Source of the DNA: Cryptomeria japonica
Taxonomy: Eukaryota; Streptophyta; Pinopsida; Cupressales; Cupressaceae
Assembly: GCF_030272615.1 (NCBI RefSeq)
Contig: NC_081406.1
Span: forward strand, 470,138,400-470,202,399
Direction of reading: 5' to 3'
DNA: 64,000 nucleotides
The notes beneath the pieces were generated by a model. It saw nothing but the letters and a program-made list of their open reading frames with translations, was not told where the DNA came from and did no database searches. Position 1 is the stretch's first letter. Each line of letters starts with the position of its first letter. The position numbers and the translations under genes were made by a program. Of this stretch, positions 34,480 through 46,241 are shown in pieces.

Positions 34480-37071
34480 TCATCCTTCAGGCAATGGTAC
34501 AAGATCCCATGTATCATTCTTTTTCAACGCTGCCATTTCTTCCTCCATAGCAATCTTCCAGGATTCTGCATCATTCATACCTAATGCCTCTTCTATAGAT
34601 TTTGGTTCATCCACACTAGTATTCAGAGCAAAAATACATCTCCAATCATTAGGTGAATACCTTTCAGGTGGTTGTCTATGTCTTGTAGACCTTCGAACAA
34701 GCTGAGTTGGAGGTTCTTCCTCCTCTTCTGAAGATTCAGAGCTAGACGAGCTCTCCTCAAATTCTTGCCTATCTAGGGGTCTTGATTCAACTCTTTCAGG
34801 TGTAGAAGGAAGTTGAATCACATCTTCTTTTTTAGTCTGTTCTGGCTGCAATGTAACAGAAGGAGACTTAATTTCTCTAAAAATAACACTTCTACTGTGA
34901 ATTACCTTTTGTGCAACAGGGTCCCAAAGCTTGTATCCTTTCACACCATAACTATACCCGATGAAGATACATTTCACAGCCTTGTTCTCCAACTTTGTTC
35001 GCTTCTCCTTTGGCACATGTGCATATGCCTCGCAACCAAAAACTCTAAGATGTCTCAATGAAGGCTTGTGACCTGACCATGCTTCCATAGGCGTTTTATC
35101 AACAAGAGCTGATGTAGGAGACCTGTTAATCAGGTAGCAAGCAGTGGCAACAGCTTCAGCCCAAAACTTTTGTTCGAGACCAGCACCACTCAACATACTC
35201 CTAGCCTTTTCCATCAGTGTCCTGTTCATTCTTTCTGCAACTCCATTCTGCTGTGGAGAATACGGAGTTGTCTTCTGCCTGTTAATTCCACAGTCTTTAC
35301 AGAATCTATCAAAATCATTAGAGCAAAACTCACCGCCATTATCAGTTCTCAAACATTTTATTTTCTTTCCAGTCTGCAACTCAACCATTGCTTTAAATTC
35401 TTTAAAACGACTAAAAACTTCAGATTTACTCTTTAGAAAATATACCCATGTCCTTCTACTAAAATCATCAATAAATGAAACATAATATGTGGATTTTCCA
35501 ATCGAAGAGACATCTACTGGACCAAACACATCAGAATGGATAAGATCCAAAACACCACAAGTTTTATGAGAACTCGAGTAAAACTGAACGCGGTTTTGTT
35601 TTCCATAAATGCAATGCTCACAGAAATCAAAGTCAAGATTACAATCATTCAAACCTTCAACAAGGTTTTTATTTTTCAAGGTCCTTAGACCCTTTTCTCC
35701 AATGTGGCCAAGTCTCTGGTGCCATAACATAGTCTTCTCTGCAGGTAACTTTGCTTCAGACGAAAGAGCACCCTTAGGTACCCAAAAACCATTTCCATCT
35801 GCTGAAGGTGAAACCTTCAAATCTTCCAGTGAAGTATCCGCAGATTTACTTTTTACAGAAGTGCTATTACACTCAATAGTGTATGCTTCAAGCTTATACA
35901 AAGTGCCAAACCTGACACCTCTAGCAACTACCATAGCACCCTTAATCATCTTACATCCTGCTTCAGAAAAGACTACCTGCACACCTGCATCTATTAGTTT
36001 GCTCACAGATAACAGGTTTCGTTTTAATCCAGGGATATGCAACACACCATTAATCCTTTTTATTCTACCATCAGAAAACCTGATTCTAACTTTACCTCGA
36101 CCAACAATGTCTAGATGTGAATCATCACCCAGGTACACCTTACCTCCATTAAATCCTTCATATTCAGAAAACCAATCTCTATTGGAAGTCATATGAAAAG
36201 ATGCACCTGAGTCAATTAGCCAGGCATCATTACCTGCATGAGTCGCCAAAGCCACAATAAATGCATCGCCATCTTCCTTGTCGGACTCAGAATCAGAATC
36301 AAACTTTTTCTTTTTCTTCTTCTTTTCTTCTTTGCAGTCCTTACGGATGTGACCCGGTTTACCGCAATTCCAGCAAATGACTTTGGACTTTCCAGGAGAT
36401 TTCGATCTCCCTTTGGATTTGGACTTGCCACGCTTCTCATTCTTCTTGCCTTTCTCCTTAGGTCTTCCACGAACGGTTAGGGCTTCCTTTGAACTGATGG
36501 ATACCTTCCTTCGCATCTCTTCACCGAGTAGGGCACCCACCACGTCTTCAGATTTCAAAACAACAGAAGTACTACCGATAGCCATAACAAGAGAATCCCA
36601 CGAATCAGGCAAAGAACAAAGCAAGATCTGACATTTCTCCTCCTCATCCATCTTAACACCGACGGATACTAATTGAGCCACAATCATATTGAATGCTTCT
36701 AGGTGGTCTGCAATTCGTCCACCCTCTTCCATCTTCAAGGAATACAATTTCTTTCTTAAGAAAATTTGATTTAATAAAGATTTCACTTGATACATCTCAC
36801 CAAGCTTAGTCCATAGCTTCTTTGCAGAGTTCTCTTCATGGACATTGATTAGAACAGAGTCTGCCAGGCACAGTCTGATTAGACCCTTGGCTTTTCGGTC
36901 CATAACATCATACTGAGCTGCCGCAGTAGGATCTGAGGGCCTTTGGACATTCGCATCAACAGCATCCCAAAGATCTCGATCTATTAGCAGATCTTCCATC
37001 TTCAGCTTCCACATCTCAAAATTACTTCCATTAAATTTCTCCACCTCTATTCTCCTTGACGAACTTGCCAT
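34480..37071 (-). CDS. Gag, protease and integrase part of the Tork-like polyprotein
   Basis: The 863-residue frame begins with a copia Gag (VEKFNGSNFEMWKLKMEDLL). It has a Lys-rich segment and CCHC knuckle CWNCGKPGHIRKDC (about 233-246), protease WLIDSGASFHMT (active site at about 287-291), the integrase zinc motif His451, His455, Cys484, Cys487, and the catalytic triad Asp514, Asp577 and Glu613 (HSDVFGPV, RTDNGGEF, QQNGVAERMNR). It stops at TGA (34482-34480) just before the RT segment, where the flanking frame is fully open. CGA to TGA is the simplest explanation. The start is the first ATG after the primer-binding site. Confidence 0.93.
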   Translation of the reverse strand: MASSSRRIEVEKFNGSNFEMWKLKMEDLLIDRDLWDAVDANVQRPSDPTAAAQYDVMDRKAKGLIRLCLADSVLINVHEENSAKKLWTKLGEMYQVKSLLNQIFLRKKLYSLKMEEGGRIADHLEAFNMIVAQLVSVGVKMDEEEKCQILLCSLPDSWDSLVMAIGSTSVVLKSEDVVGALLGEEMRRKVSISSKEALTVRGRPKEKGKKNEKRGKSKSKGRSKSPGKSKVICWNCGKPGHIRKDCKEEKKKKKKKFDSDSESDKEDGDAFIVALATHAGNDAWLIDSGASFHMTSNRDWFSEYEGFNGGKVYLGDDSHLDIVGRGKVRIRFSDGRIKRINGVLHIPGLKRNLLSVSKLIDAGVQVVFSEAGCKMIKGAMVVARGVRFGTLYKLEAYTIECNSTSVKSKSADTSLEDLKVSPSADGNGFWVPKGALSSEAKLPAEKTMLWHQRLGHIGEKGLRTLKNKNLVEGLNDCNLDFDFCEHCIYGKQNRVQFYSSSHKTCGVLDLIHSDVFGPVDVSSIGKSTYYVSFIDDFSRRTWVYFLKSKSEVFSRFKEFKAMVELQTGKKIKCLRTDNGGEFCSNDFDRFCKDCGINRQKTTPYSPQQNGVAERMNRTLMEKARSMLSGAGLEQKFWAEAVATACYLINRSPTSALVDKTPMEAWSGHKPSLRHLRVFGCEAYAHVPKEKRTKLENKAVKCIFIGYSYGVKGYKLWDPVAQKVIHSRSVIFREIKSPSVTLQPEQTKKEDVIQLPSTPERVESRPLDRQEFEESSSSSESSEEEEEPPTQLVRRSTRHRQPPERYSPNDWRCIFALNTSVDEPKSIEEALGMNDAESWKIAMEEEMAALKKNDTWDLVPLPEG

Positions 37072-37181
37072 CTGAATATTCCTGCAACAAGATCAAAAAG
37101 TGTCTTCTGCACAAGCTCCCACTCAAATCTGGATTAGTTCAAAAAACCCAACTGCCCACAATTGAAACCAAAGGTGATCAG

Positions 37182-37193
37182 GCTCTGATACCA
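37182..37193 (-). other. Primer-binding site of the Tork-like element
   Basis: The coding strand reads TGGTATCAGAGC two bases after the 5' LTR, an exact match to the initiator-methionine tRNA 3' end complement widely used by plant copia elements. Confidence 0.95.
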
Positions 37194-37195
37194 CT

Positions 37196-38081
37196 TGTAA
37201 GGAAGTTAAGTAGCGGAAACAACTTCCTACACTAACCTTGAGAGGAGGGTAATGCAAAACTTTTTCAGATCATTACAACAGTTACAGAAAATAGAAATAG
37301 ATATAATAGCATTCATACCACAACACAGTGATTTACGTGGGGAAAACCCTTTCGGGAGAAAAACCCCACCCTCCAAAAGCAGCTCAATATTTTATTCAGC
37401 AATCAAAAACAGATTACAAAATACTTGCAGAGCAAGCTCTTCGCAGGAGTAGCACTAAACAGAGATTCAGAGGCAACTCAATAGCCATAAGACTCTTACA
37501 CCCAACCTCTATCTCACACACCTCATAAATAGGAGATACAATACAAGAAACCATCAAACGGTATTACAAAACCATGGGCTAAAACCACCCAATAAGGTGT
37601 AGCCGACCTTATCTCCCTTCTATGACATGTTAAAGCACACATCAACACGTGTCGCTCCCTTTTATAGCTCATTTATGTATCCGATACAAATTATTTTTCC
37701 TATTTCAGGAGTACAAACTTCCGGAGGCCATAACTTGAGAACCGGGTGTCCGATTGACGAACCGTTTGAAGCGCCGGAAAGCTCGCGAAGTGTTCTATCA
37801 CCTCGTAACCCGCTTCGCCGGTTATGGCAACTTTTCAGGGCATTTCGGAGCCTCTAAAGTCCCCAAAATTAAGTTTAAACATTTTATTGCACCCCTCCAA
37901 GACGAAAACTTTAATATCTTCAAAACTAGCTGTGACCTTGCGACGCAACTTTACCGGAATGCTTATCTAGCCAACCAGAAGCTTCAGGGAGAGTTTCGCA
38001 CCATTTCGTGCTCAAATAAAAAACTTACTATAAATAGTAACCTCACATAAATGCAAGGTTGAGACACCATTTTTCCCAACA
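37196..38081 (-). repeat. 5' LTR of the Tork-like element
   Basis: A direct copy of 32086-32971 of identical length. The differences I see are T/C near 37784, C/T near 37827 and G/A near 37841. TATA box at 37666-37658 and hairpin at 37337-37369, as in the other copy. Confidence 0.95.
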
Positions 38082-38988
38082 CTTTTTGCATTAGGAGTAG
38101 GATTAGTGTAGAACCCCTCCCCCCCAATGAAGTGCATAGATGCTTAGAGGCTAAGGTTAAAGCCAAAACCAAGAGTACACCCATCTTCCTTAGTACATTT
38201 TCATTGAGATGATCTGTTGTAGATGTAATGTCCTGAGTATTTTGAAGTTGTTAGTTGTCTTGACATTGCATAGGTTGACTTGCCTTGGTCTTGCAGAGCC
38301 AAAAGCGCAAGAGATCTCAGTCATTGTGACTGAGCCTCGTTCATTGGCCAAATCCTTCTCAAAGTTTGTCAATGAGCTAATGGCAATTCCTCTAGAACTT
38401 GGAGATTGTTGGTTTGGAAACCAACAATGTGCTTGATTAGCTTTATTAGAACCATAGATTCTCTCTCTCTCTCTCTCCTCTCTTTCTTTCTTGTGACTTT
38501 ATTCTATTTGTCTCTTCATTCTTCTATTTTTTGTCCGTAGTGTTGTCTAATTGAGGATGATGCAAAGCCTCTGAGTTCAATCTCATCTTTGTGTCTTTGT
38601 TACTTACAAAGCTATCAAAAACAAGAGAAGAACTTATATCCCACCTTAGGAAGATAATAACACCTGCTTCTTGCAATATTTCTCTTTGATGAGATTTTAC
38701 ATGAGTATATGATTCATGTCATAGAGGAGACATAAAAAAATTCTCATTGATTTGTCATGTCTCTTTGATAGCTTCCTTTAATGTGTCGAGGTGGCAATCT
38801 ATTTCATATAGACAATTTCCTCCTCTACTCGATGATAGGAAGTCTCTTCGATGAGCTACTTATCTTTATTGCCTTCTTCTACTTCATCGAAGAGTATTTA
38901 GAACTTTCCCTTCAATATATTATGTTTTCATTTGTGTATGTACTCTACCCATTTTTGAATATCTATTACGACAAATCTAATTTACGTG
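38082..38988. other. Unassigned stretch with a (CT)n microsatellite
   Basis: No recognisable gene. A plus-strand open stretch at 38209-38436 has a moderately gene-like piece (KAQEISVIVTEPRSLAKSF) after a pyrimidine tract and CAG, but I recognise no family and it may be chance. A (CT)n tract lies at 38460-38485. Confidence 0.4.
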
Positions 38989-40674
38989 TGTAGCATCCTA
39001 AAATTGTACCCTTTGCAATTTTTACTTTATTTGGGGCCCTCGCCTTAGTGTTCTCATCCTCATGCTTGATCTAGACCTATTTATGCCTCTTCCATGCAAT
39101 AAGTGTCATATTTTCATCTTTTACCTTGTTGGGACCCCTTAACCTTGGCCCAATTTGGGGTAGGACAATGGCGTGGCACCTTGGTCCTCACTGGGACCAT
39201 GGTGCCATGCCATGGTCCTCCCTAAATGGGGCCTAATTTGGACCCTTGGCCCTATCCAAAATTTGGGCAAGAAACCTTCCTCTATGTCTGCCTATGTTGG
39301 AAAATTAATATGTTTGACAACAAGCAAGTATATAAGAAGGTCTTACCCTCTCATTTTGATATACGATCATAAGGCAAATAGAACTATATCCAAGAAAACA
39401 AGCATTCAAGCATTGGAGAATTCATCATCAAGCATTCCTCGAGGTCTTCAAGGCTACATATTGCTCATCTATCCATTGTGGAGAAACATTACATCATTCA
39501 TTTTGCAAACATGTGTGTGTGATTAGGGTTTTGTCATGCTCATGCCATTTCATATAACATATGTGTTGCAAGGTGTGCACCCTTGGTCTCCTTGTGTTCT
39601 GCAGCACAACAATCGGGTTTGTGACATGGCTTAACTGCCTCCTATGGATTATATAAGTATAGTGGTTGTATTAGGCATTAATAGGCTACTATTTTGGTGC
39701 AACGACAACCACACTTATAACAAGTGCTAGTGGTTGTATCGGGTATTAACGGGTTGATATTTGGGTGTAACGACAATCACACTTGTAACAATATGTGATT
39801 ACACTCAAGAAGCAAATCATCATCATCAATCATTGCAGATCTGAGGTATACATTTCCATTATTTATTTCAGTATTTGCAACATTTCATTCAAGGTTGATT
39901 CCTCAACCAGGATTTGACTTAGGGAAACCCCTATTCTCAACCTATTTCCCTTTCTTTTTGTGTGCAAGACACATGTGTGCAATTGTGCTTCTCAGAATAA
40001 GCTTCAGATGTAGAGATAGAACAACCCTTTTTGGTGTGCAAAAAATTTAGAGGACCATGTTGTTGCATCATGATCCCTTCTTTTTCGGGGCATTTTTGAG
40101 GGGCGGGTCTAAATCAACTTATACTACTAATTTCTAGGTGCACAACGAAAACCCATATTCGTAGCTCACTGTTTTCTCAGTTTTGTCTTCAATTCTCAAC
40201 ATTTTACACTAAATCAGCACTTCAACTCACAAAAGAGGGAACCCAAATTAACCAAATCAACCCAATCCACTTAGTATTTGGTCCTTATTTTATTTGTAAC
40301 TAGATCTAGTGGATTATAACCCTCCTTTGAATGTAAAGGTCTTAAATCACTAAATTAGCAGTTTTCATCCTCCTTTGGGTGGAAAGCCTAATTTTTCCCT
40401 TTACTATGTGATATTTGTAGTTGTCCTAATTAAGCCTTGGGTAACATAATTGGGACAATACATTAGACTATAATAAGACACAAAGGGAATGTTTTCTTTT
40501 CAAATTAGGTTTTTTGGTAATGAATGAACAAGGATTTTAATCTATTTTCTTGGCCAATGGTATGGATAGTAGTGGGAAAATTATATGGACACAATGACAT
40601 GGGGTTTGTACTAACTTGAGAACTTTTGAATGACAAAGTTTGTTACTTCAACTGATGTATTTTATACTCCAACA
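38989..40674 (+). repeat. Putative LTR of an otherwise missing element (F)
   Basis: It starts TGTAGCATCCTAAAATTG and ends ACTCCAACA. It is followed by a candidate primer-binding site (TGGCTCCAGTTGGGGAT, from 40676) and a purine-rich stretch, then by the left end of element C at 40884. This is the layout of a plus-strand 5' LTR with internal sequence cut by the insertion of C. There is no second copy in the window, so the bounds are tentative. Confidence 0.4.
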
Positions 40675-40883
40675 ATGGCTCCAGTTGGGGATGAATGTTT
40701 GTCAGGCAATGCAAGAATCCAAAAAAACTATTTTTTGGGATGCAGACCAAAAGGAAAAGAGAAAAGGAAAAAGAAAGAAAGGGGGGTTCCTAATCTAGTA
40801 TGCATAGAAAAAGATCTTCTTTAAGAAAATAAGTACTTCAAGAACTATAAATACACTGGTAGTTCCTGAGTTTCTCTTGATAT

Positions 40884-42047
40884 TGTAGGGCAGGAGATTT
40901 GCCCACTCCAAGATGATAAATCTTAGAAGGAAAATCAATCCGCTGCTACCTCCTTGAACTGGCGCAAAGATGAGATAGGGGATACCAAATAACTAAAGAA
41001 ACAAATGATATAATTACAATTAAAAAATGATTAAATACAAAAACTGGATTTATGGAATGATAAAGCATCAAAAGTAGATTATACCTACCACTAGGAAGCT
41101 CTCGAGTTTTGGACACTAGTACTGGGCATGGCTGATAGCATGACATGTTGTCATCTGTATGGCCCGTGGACAAAGAAGTCTCAAAATCCAATTTTGTACA
41201 TAGTTTCCTGCGCACGGAATCTGTACGTCACCTACACACATTGAGACAAGAAAAATTGTTGGGGTTGTATAAGGGTCTACCTCAGTCAAACCCCCTCATA
41301 GGTGTTTCCACTGCCATGAACAACCACATAGATAGATTGGAAAAATAAATTGGAAAATAGATGCTAATAGAAACTATGCTTCACTTAATGAAAGCAAACC
41401 CCTATTGCATGCATTAAATATTGGAAATAACAAATGCACCTAGATGGTAGATATAATCAGTAATGCAAAGGACTCATTTAATGTAATGAAAAGAGCTAAA
41501 AGAGAAGACAAGGGGTGAAGCCAAACCCCTCTTTGTTGAAGATACGAGTGTGACGAAGCCCGCAATAGTGTTTGTTAGTAAGAGCCACCATGGGATAGTT
41601 GCAGCTTGATATTGGTAGAGTGTGTATCCAAAAGTATGAAGAGATAAATGTGATATCAACAGCATAACAAGAGCCAAGAGCCAAGAACCCAAAGTGGGAA
41701 CCCTTCAAAATGAGCTAGGAAGGGTTCTTCAACTTTGAAGAGGTGCAGAGAGCCGTTACAGTGAAACGTTAGCCAAAGGACACACATCAACCAACGTCTA
41801 ACTCTCTGCCAAATTCAAAATTATGCTATCTTTTTGGGACATTAGCACAGCATGAGGACATCCCTGCATCACACTTCCATTCATACAAAAATAGGTCCAA
41901 AGGGGTTTTCTAGGCATTTTCAAGGAGCTTTGTCATTTGAGCCCATGATGCCAAAATAATGCAATTTTGACCATAGGATCATCATAAATGCATCGGGTGC
42001 CATGCATAAGTGTCATAAATGCACTAGGTGCAATTTAGGACACTACA
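40884..42047 (-). repeat. 3' LTR of gypsy C
   Basis: In plus orientation it starts TGTAGGG and ends GACACTACA (inverted ends TGTAG/CTACA), 1,164 bp. The first roughly 450 bp match 61209-61665 in direct orientation. A polypurine tract adjoins its right end. Confidence 0.8.
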
Positions 42048-42066
42048 TTTTGCCCCCACTTTAGTG
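42048..42066 (-). other. Polypurine tract of gypsy C
   Basis: The minus strand reads TAAAGTGGGGGCAAAA immediately before the TGTAGTG start of the 3' LTR. Confidence 0.8.
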
Positions 42067-42581
42067 GACTAATCGGCTCTAGGGATCAGTCGCACTAAAG
42101 AAGTTTAGAAAGATATGTTCATTAAGCTCATGCAGTGCAATAAATGTAGTAGATGCAATAAATACTTAGCCAACAAGGATACTGTAGATACTGTAGAGGT
42201 CAAGTTAGTGATCATGAACACTACCCCCAAGTATCCATTAGAAAACCTAGTATTTGATGTGACAAAGTCCGTACTACAAAACTTGAAAAGTTGTCAGCAC
42301 GAAAAATGAAGGAAGCTACTTCGGTGAGAAGAATGCTTCAGAGGTGTTAGTACAACTAGAAGAGAAAAATTAGATCAAGGCGCATATATGCTCCCTCAAA
42401 TTTTTTCCCCCAAAAGGTGGGTAAAATAGGAAGGAAAACAAGCCAAAATTATCAAAAATTGGGCAAAAGCCATTTCGGGCAAAAATTAGGTTATATACTC
42501 GAAAGTGAGCCCCAAGAAGGGTCATTTTTCACTATTCATTGTGGGATTTTGATCGGAGGTTTCAATAGAATCCAAGCAAAA

Positions 42582-44960
42582 ATGCCACATAGGTGAGAGC
42601 ACCAAGCTAGTAGGATCGAGGAGTTGTGGACCGCGATCAAGGAAGGTGATGGGCCTGACCAGGTATGACTCGAAACACATTTTGTTGTGTCTTTTGATAC
42701 ATTTTTAAATTATTTTAGCTAGGATGGTGGCACAAGCCTCCATGGGACACGTTGTCGTCTGGTCAATGCACGCTAGAACTATGCACTGTCATCTAGAAGA
42801 TGTGATGTTATCTTCTAGGCACACATGCGTTGGCTAGGAAAGATGAATCAGAACTGATGAAAAACTCTTTTTGTGCAGACATTCCTCAAGATGTGGGAGC
42901 ATACATTGGGGCACTTGTTGCAGACAATGCACAATCAGGAATAGGAGTTGTTGATGACCACTAGATGACTACTTCATAGAGTAGGTCTGTGGTGGACATT
43001 CACCTTGCCTAAGTTTCATTTCCATGCCCCTATGCTACAGGTGTTGATGGAGAGGTGGTATGCGCACACCATGTCCTTCTAGTTGCCCACAAGAGAGATG
43101 ATTGTTATGTTGATCGATGTCTACTGCATCCTATGACTTATCATCCTAGGGAGCAGGTGTCATTGGCTATCCTATCTGCAATAGAGTTGGTCAATTGGAA
43201 AGACTGGGCCCTGGGGTGGAAGATAGACCCCACATGACATGTATACCTATGAGCACTGGGTCAGGGACGAGTGTTGATTCCCCTGGTATGACACATCATG
43301 ATCGAGACCATTGCACAGTGGGTATTGATAGACGGTCGTGGCTCAGAGTTGACTGTAGGGTTTGTCCCATTGATCTAAGAGATTGAGGAGAGATAGACAA
43401 TGTATGCGTGGGGTCACAATATGGTAGCCCACTTATACTACAAGCTTTCTTGGTACGTGCATCACGAGTACTAGAGTTTGATAGCGTGCACACTTCTACA
43501 AGTCTAGGCCTTCGAGCATATCACTTTCACGTGGCTAGTGGGATTCCTAACGTCCATGCCCTTGGACATGCCAAAGGCACATGCATATCCATTATGGCAT
43601 GAAGGATGGCGGACGGGAGACTTGACCTAGTGGAAGATAGCCATCGATTAGCTTGGGATCAGAGATGTTATTTGGCAATAGTACCAAGAAATGGAGGTCT
43701 AGACCACAGACCACACACAACTCCCATGGATACAAAGAGACCATTTTCTACTCAGCCACCAGGACCATGTTGTGATGTTGTACTACTAGTAGTGATGCAT
43801 ACAGCAGTTTGGATAGGTGCATATGAACCCACCTTTCACACTAACCTACGCACGATTGGCTAGGAGTGTGCTGCGACCACAAGACCTGCCTTGTCCCACC
43901 TTGGGAGATGTATAACAGTCTGTAGGGGAGTGATGATGATGAAATCACACCGCAGCTTGATATAGACAATATCAGAGTCACTCCAAGGTTCATAGGTTGG
44001 TGGAGTAGGGTGGGCCCAGCACTGATTTTCCCACCAAGTGTAGTAGAAGGAGATGTCAGAGCCCTAGGAGGTGATAGTGATGAGCAGGCCTCCTCGAGTG
44101 ATGAGGGTTGGAGACCAGGGAAAAGATGGTAGACGAGGAGCCCAATTCTGGTACTGACTACTAGGGTGCTTCCACCATCACCAGTAGCACCACCACCTGT
44201 GCCACAGGTAGGACCAACAATAGCGGTAGTGGCCACAAAGGGATCCTCCAACTGGGTGCCTCCACGGGATCCAAATTGCTAGAGGGGCGATCGTGGTATG
44301 TATTTGTGATTGCAGTTGATGTACTTTTATCCTTTCTTGCATATGTAGAGATGTAGATATTTTTGGATATGATGGATACTGATAAATATTTTGTGTTTAC
44401 AAAGGGTGTGGCCGAGTGGCTTAGCTTCATCCACCAAGTGCTCGGAGAGGTTATCCTTGATGTGCAGACCCAAGGTCCTATGTTGGACACTTACTAGGTC
44501 ATCTAGTCAACAGGGAGACACGTGCAACTGTTTGAGCCTATAGAATAGAAAAAAACACATATGAGGAGGGTTGAGTGGAGCTGGTGTAGAGAGTAGTGTA
44601 TTTGACTATAGTGACAGGGTAGTAGGATCAGGCCTTCCAAGAGGTTTTCACTATCCTCAGAGAAAGAGTAGTGACATGAGCTGAGAGTGCCGAGAGGGCA
44701 TGTAACACTCTACAGAGCTAGGTCAATGACCTTTAATGAAAGGTGGATGGTGCACAACAAGGTGTCACAGGTCACTTGGACCACCCCTGAGTGCACCAAC
44801 TGATGGGAGACCTCGAGGCATCACACTTGTGAGAGATGGTGGCATGAGAGGAGCTGATGACATAGCAGGAGATTGTTGCCGAGATACAAGGAGAACTGAG
44901 GGGTCTGCAATCATAGAGCACTATGGCTATGTGATCACAGTCAACCTCAAATAGACAACC
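42582..44960 (+). pseudogene. Antisense accessory gene remnant with a plant mobile domain (PMD) signature
   Basis: It is on the strand opposite to C's pol, between integrase and 3' LTR. A putative first exon starts at ATG 42582 and ends ...EGDGPDQ at CAG/GTATGA (42662/42663). A 216-base intron ends TTTTTGTGCAG (42878), and exon 2 continues in phase with TFLKMWEHTLG. Further on the frame gives LQVLMERWYAHTMSF and LPTREMIVMLIDVYCIL, matching the PMD pattern L.ERW..ET..F.LP.GEM..TL.DV..ILGL. AFEHITF and YPLWHEGWRTGDL near 43520 and 43600 fit later PMD parts. Many stops (TAG, TGA) break it. The tail (44500-44960) is helical and low-complexity. Tat-lineage elements such as Grande are known to carry antisense accessory genes, and PMD proteins are known to occur in transposons. 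Confidence 0.6.
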
Positions 44961-45172
44961 TCCTCATTGAGACCAGGATCCTCCAATGCTAGCGACCTTA
45001 GGGACTCGCTAACTAGAGAAGTCATGAGACAATTTTGACTTATTTCATGTTCATTTTTATGATATATCTACACGGATGTATTGATGTATATCAGAGACAC
45101 ATATGACAACATCACGTGTTTTGGTAGTGATGTGATACATGTACATTGACATGATACATTATACATTATACA

Positions 45173-45173
45173 A

Positions 45174-45209
<36 letters not shown>
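45173..45209. repeat. (CA)n-(TA)n microsatellite
   Basis: A run of about 12 CA units is followed by about 7 TA units, within the 3' internal region of gypsy C. Confidence 0.95.
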
Positions 45210-45527
45210 GAGATTCGACATTTTTATTCTATCTTGTGTCCTCGTGGATGGATGTTGTTGTTACTTTATATGCTCATGTGATGGATGATTTAGATTTAGA
45301 TGCTTACCATGATTTAATTTACATATGTTCATATGCATGATTAAATCCTATGATGATCTTTGTAGAGATATAAAGCATGTACATGCACACATGCCCATGT
45401 GGATGTAACAATGAATAGTCACTCCATAACACAGAGATGAATTTCATGTCAATTAAGGATATGTGTCAGGACATGACCCCCCCATAGGCATCTAGGTATC
45501 GCACGTGAGACACATACTGCACATTTT

Positions 45528-46241
45528 CTATGCATAGTATCTATGTAGGTGTGTAGCATTAATAGGTTCTTTGAGAGGAGTTCCATCCATGGAGGATAAA
45601 CCATAGGCACCAGAACCCTAAGTGGAGGTGACAATGTACGAACCTAACCAATTCAGGCTAAATTTCCCTCTTTGGTTGGGTGGTGCGTTAACTTTTCTCT
45701 AGTTCTCATAAAGAACCAGGTCACCTATCTTAAAGGTCTGAGGTAGTACACTTTGGTTATACTATTTAGATAGAGATTTTTGGTAAGCTCGAAGATGTTT
45801 AAGGGCCTTTAATCAGTGTTCATCTAACAACTCAAACTGATGCAAATGAAGTGTGATAGGAATCATCATCAATAACCCCTTTTAAGGAGACCCACAAAGA
45901 GGGGATCTCCAATTCAAGAGGTATAATAGCATCAACCCCATACATGAGGTTATAGGGCATCATTCCCATAGTTGTACAAACACTCATGTTGTAGGCCCAC
46001 AATGCGTATACTAACTACACATGCCAATCTTTACCATTCTTAGTAACGGTCTTGTGTAAGATCTATTTGGTAGTCCTTTTAGATGGTTCCACTTAACCAT
46101 TAGATTGTGGCTAATAAGGTGTAGAGAAGCGGTGTTGAATGTGAAATTTGTCAAGAAACTGCTTAACCTTCTTGTTCTTAAAAGATGTACCATTATCAAA
46201 AACAAGGGTAGCAGGCAATCCAAATAGAGAAACGATATTAT
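45528..46241 (-). pseudogene. Integrase of gypsy C, second half
   Basis: Resumes after the B insertion with GLPATLVFDNGTSFKNKKVK (second catalytic Asp) and then FSTPY.PQSNG.VEPSKR (catalytic Glu region, with stop codons at former Gln positions). The C-terminal domain follows, ending PLKEPINATHLHRYYA-stop at 45528. Stops at CAA/CAG-type codons are frequent. No chromodomain is seen after the integrase. Confidence 0.8.

Larger units (their letters stand above)
32086..38081 (-). mobile_element. Tork/TNT1-like Ty1/copia retrotransposon, complete and young
   Basis: A 5,996-bp element with 886-bp LTRs (32086-32971 and 37196-38081) and a perfect target duplication CTTTT (32081-32085 and 38082-38086). 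The LTRs differ at three positions that I can see. On the minus strand: 5' LTR, Met-tRNA primer site, one Gag-protease-integrase-RT-RNase H frame with a single in-frame TGA, purine tract, 3' LTR. Domain order protease-integrase-RT is diagnostic of Ty1/copia, and Gag and protease features resemble the Tork/TNT1 lineage. Confidence 0.95.

Noticed and set aside
38209-38436. 75-codon plus-strand ORF with a gene-like middle
   Set aside because: Kept only as a remark in the flanking feature; no family recognised, no second exon and no splice support beyond one CAG.
43296-44490. Minus-strand ORFs (65-136 codons) in the region between integrase and 3' LTR of gypsy C
   Set aside because: They have no motifs, and the plus strand shows the PMD pattern through the first part of the same region.
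45173-45209. (CA)n/(TA)n run as a structural or origin element
   Set aside because: An ordinary compound microsatellite within the 3' internal region of gypsy C.
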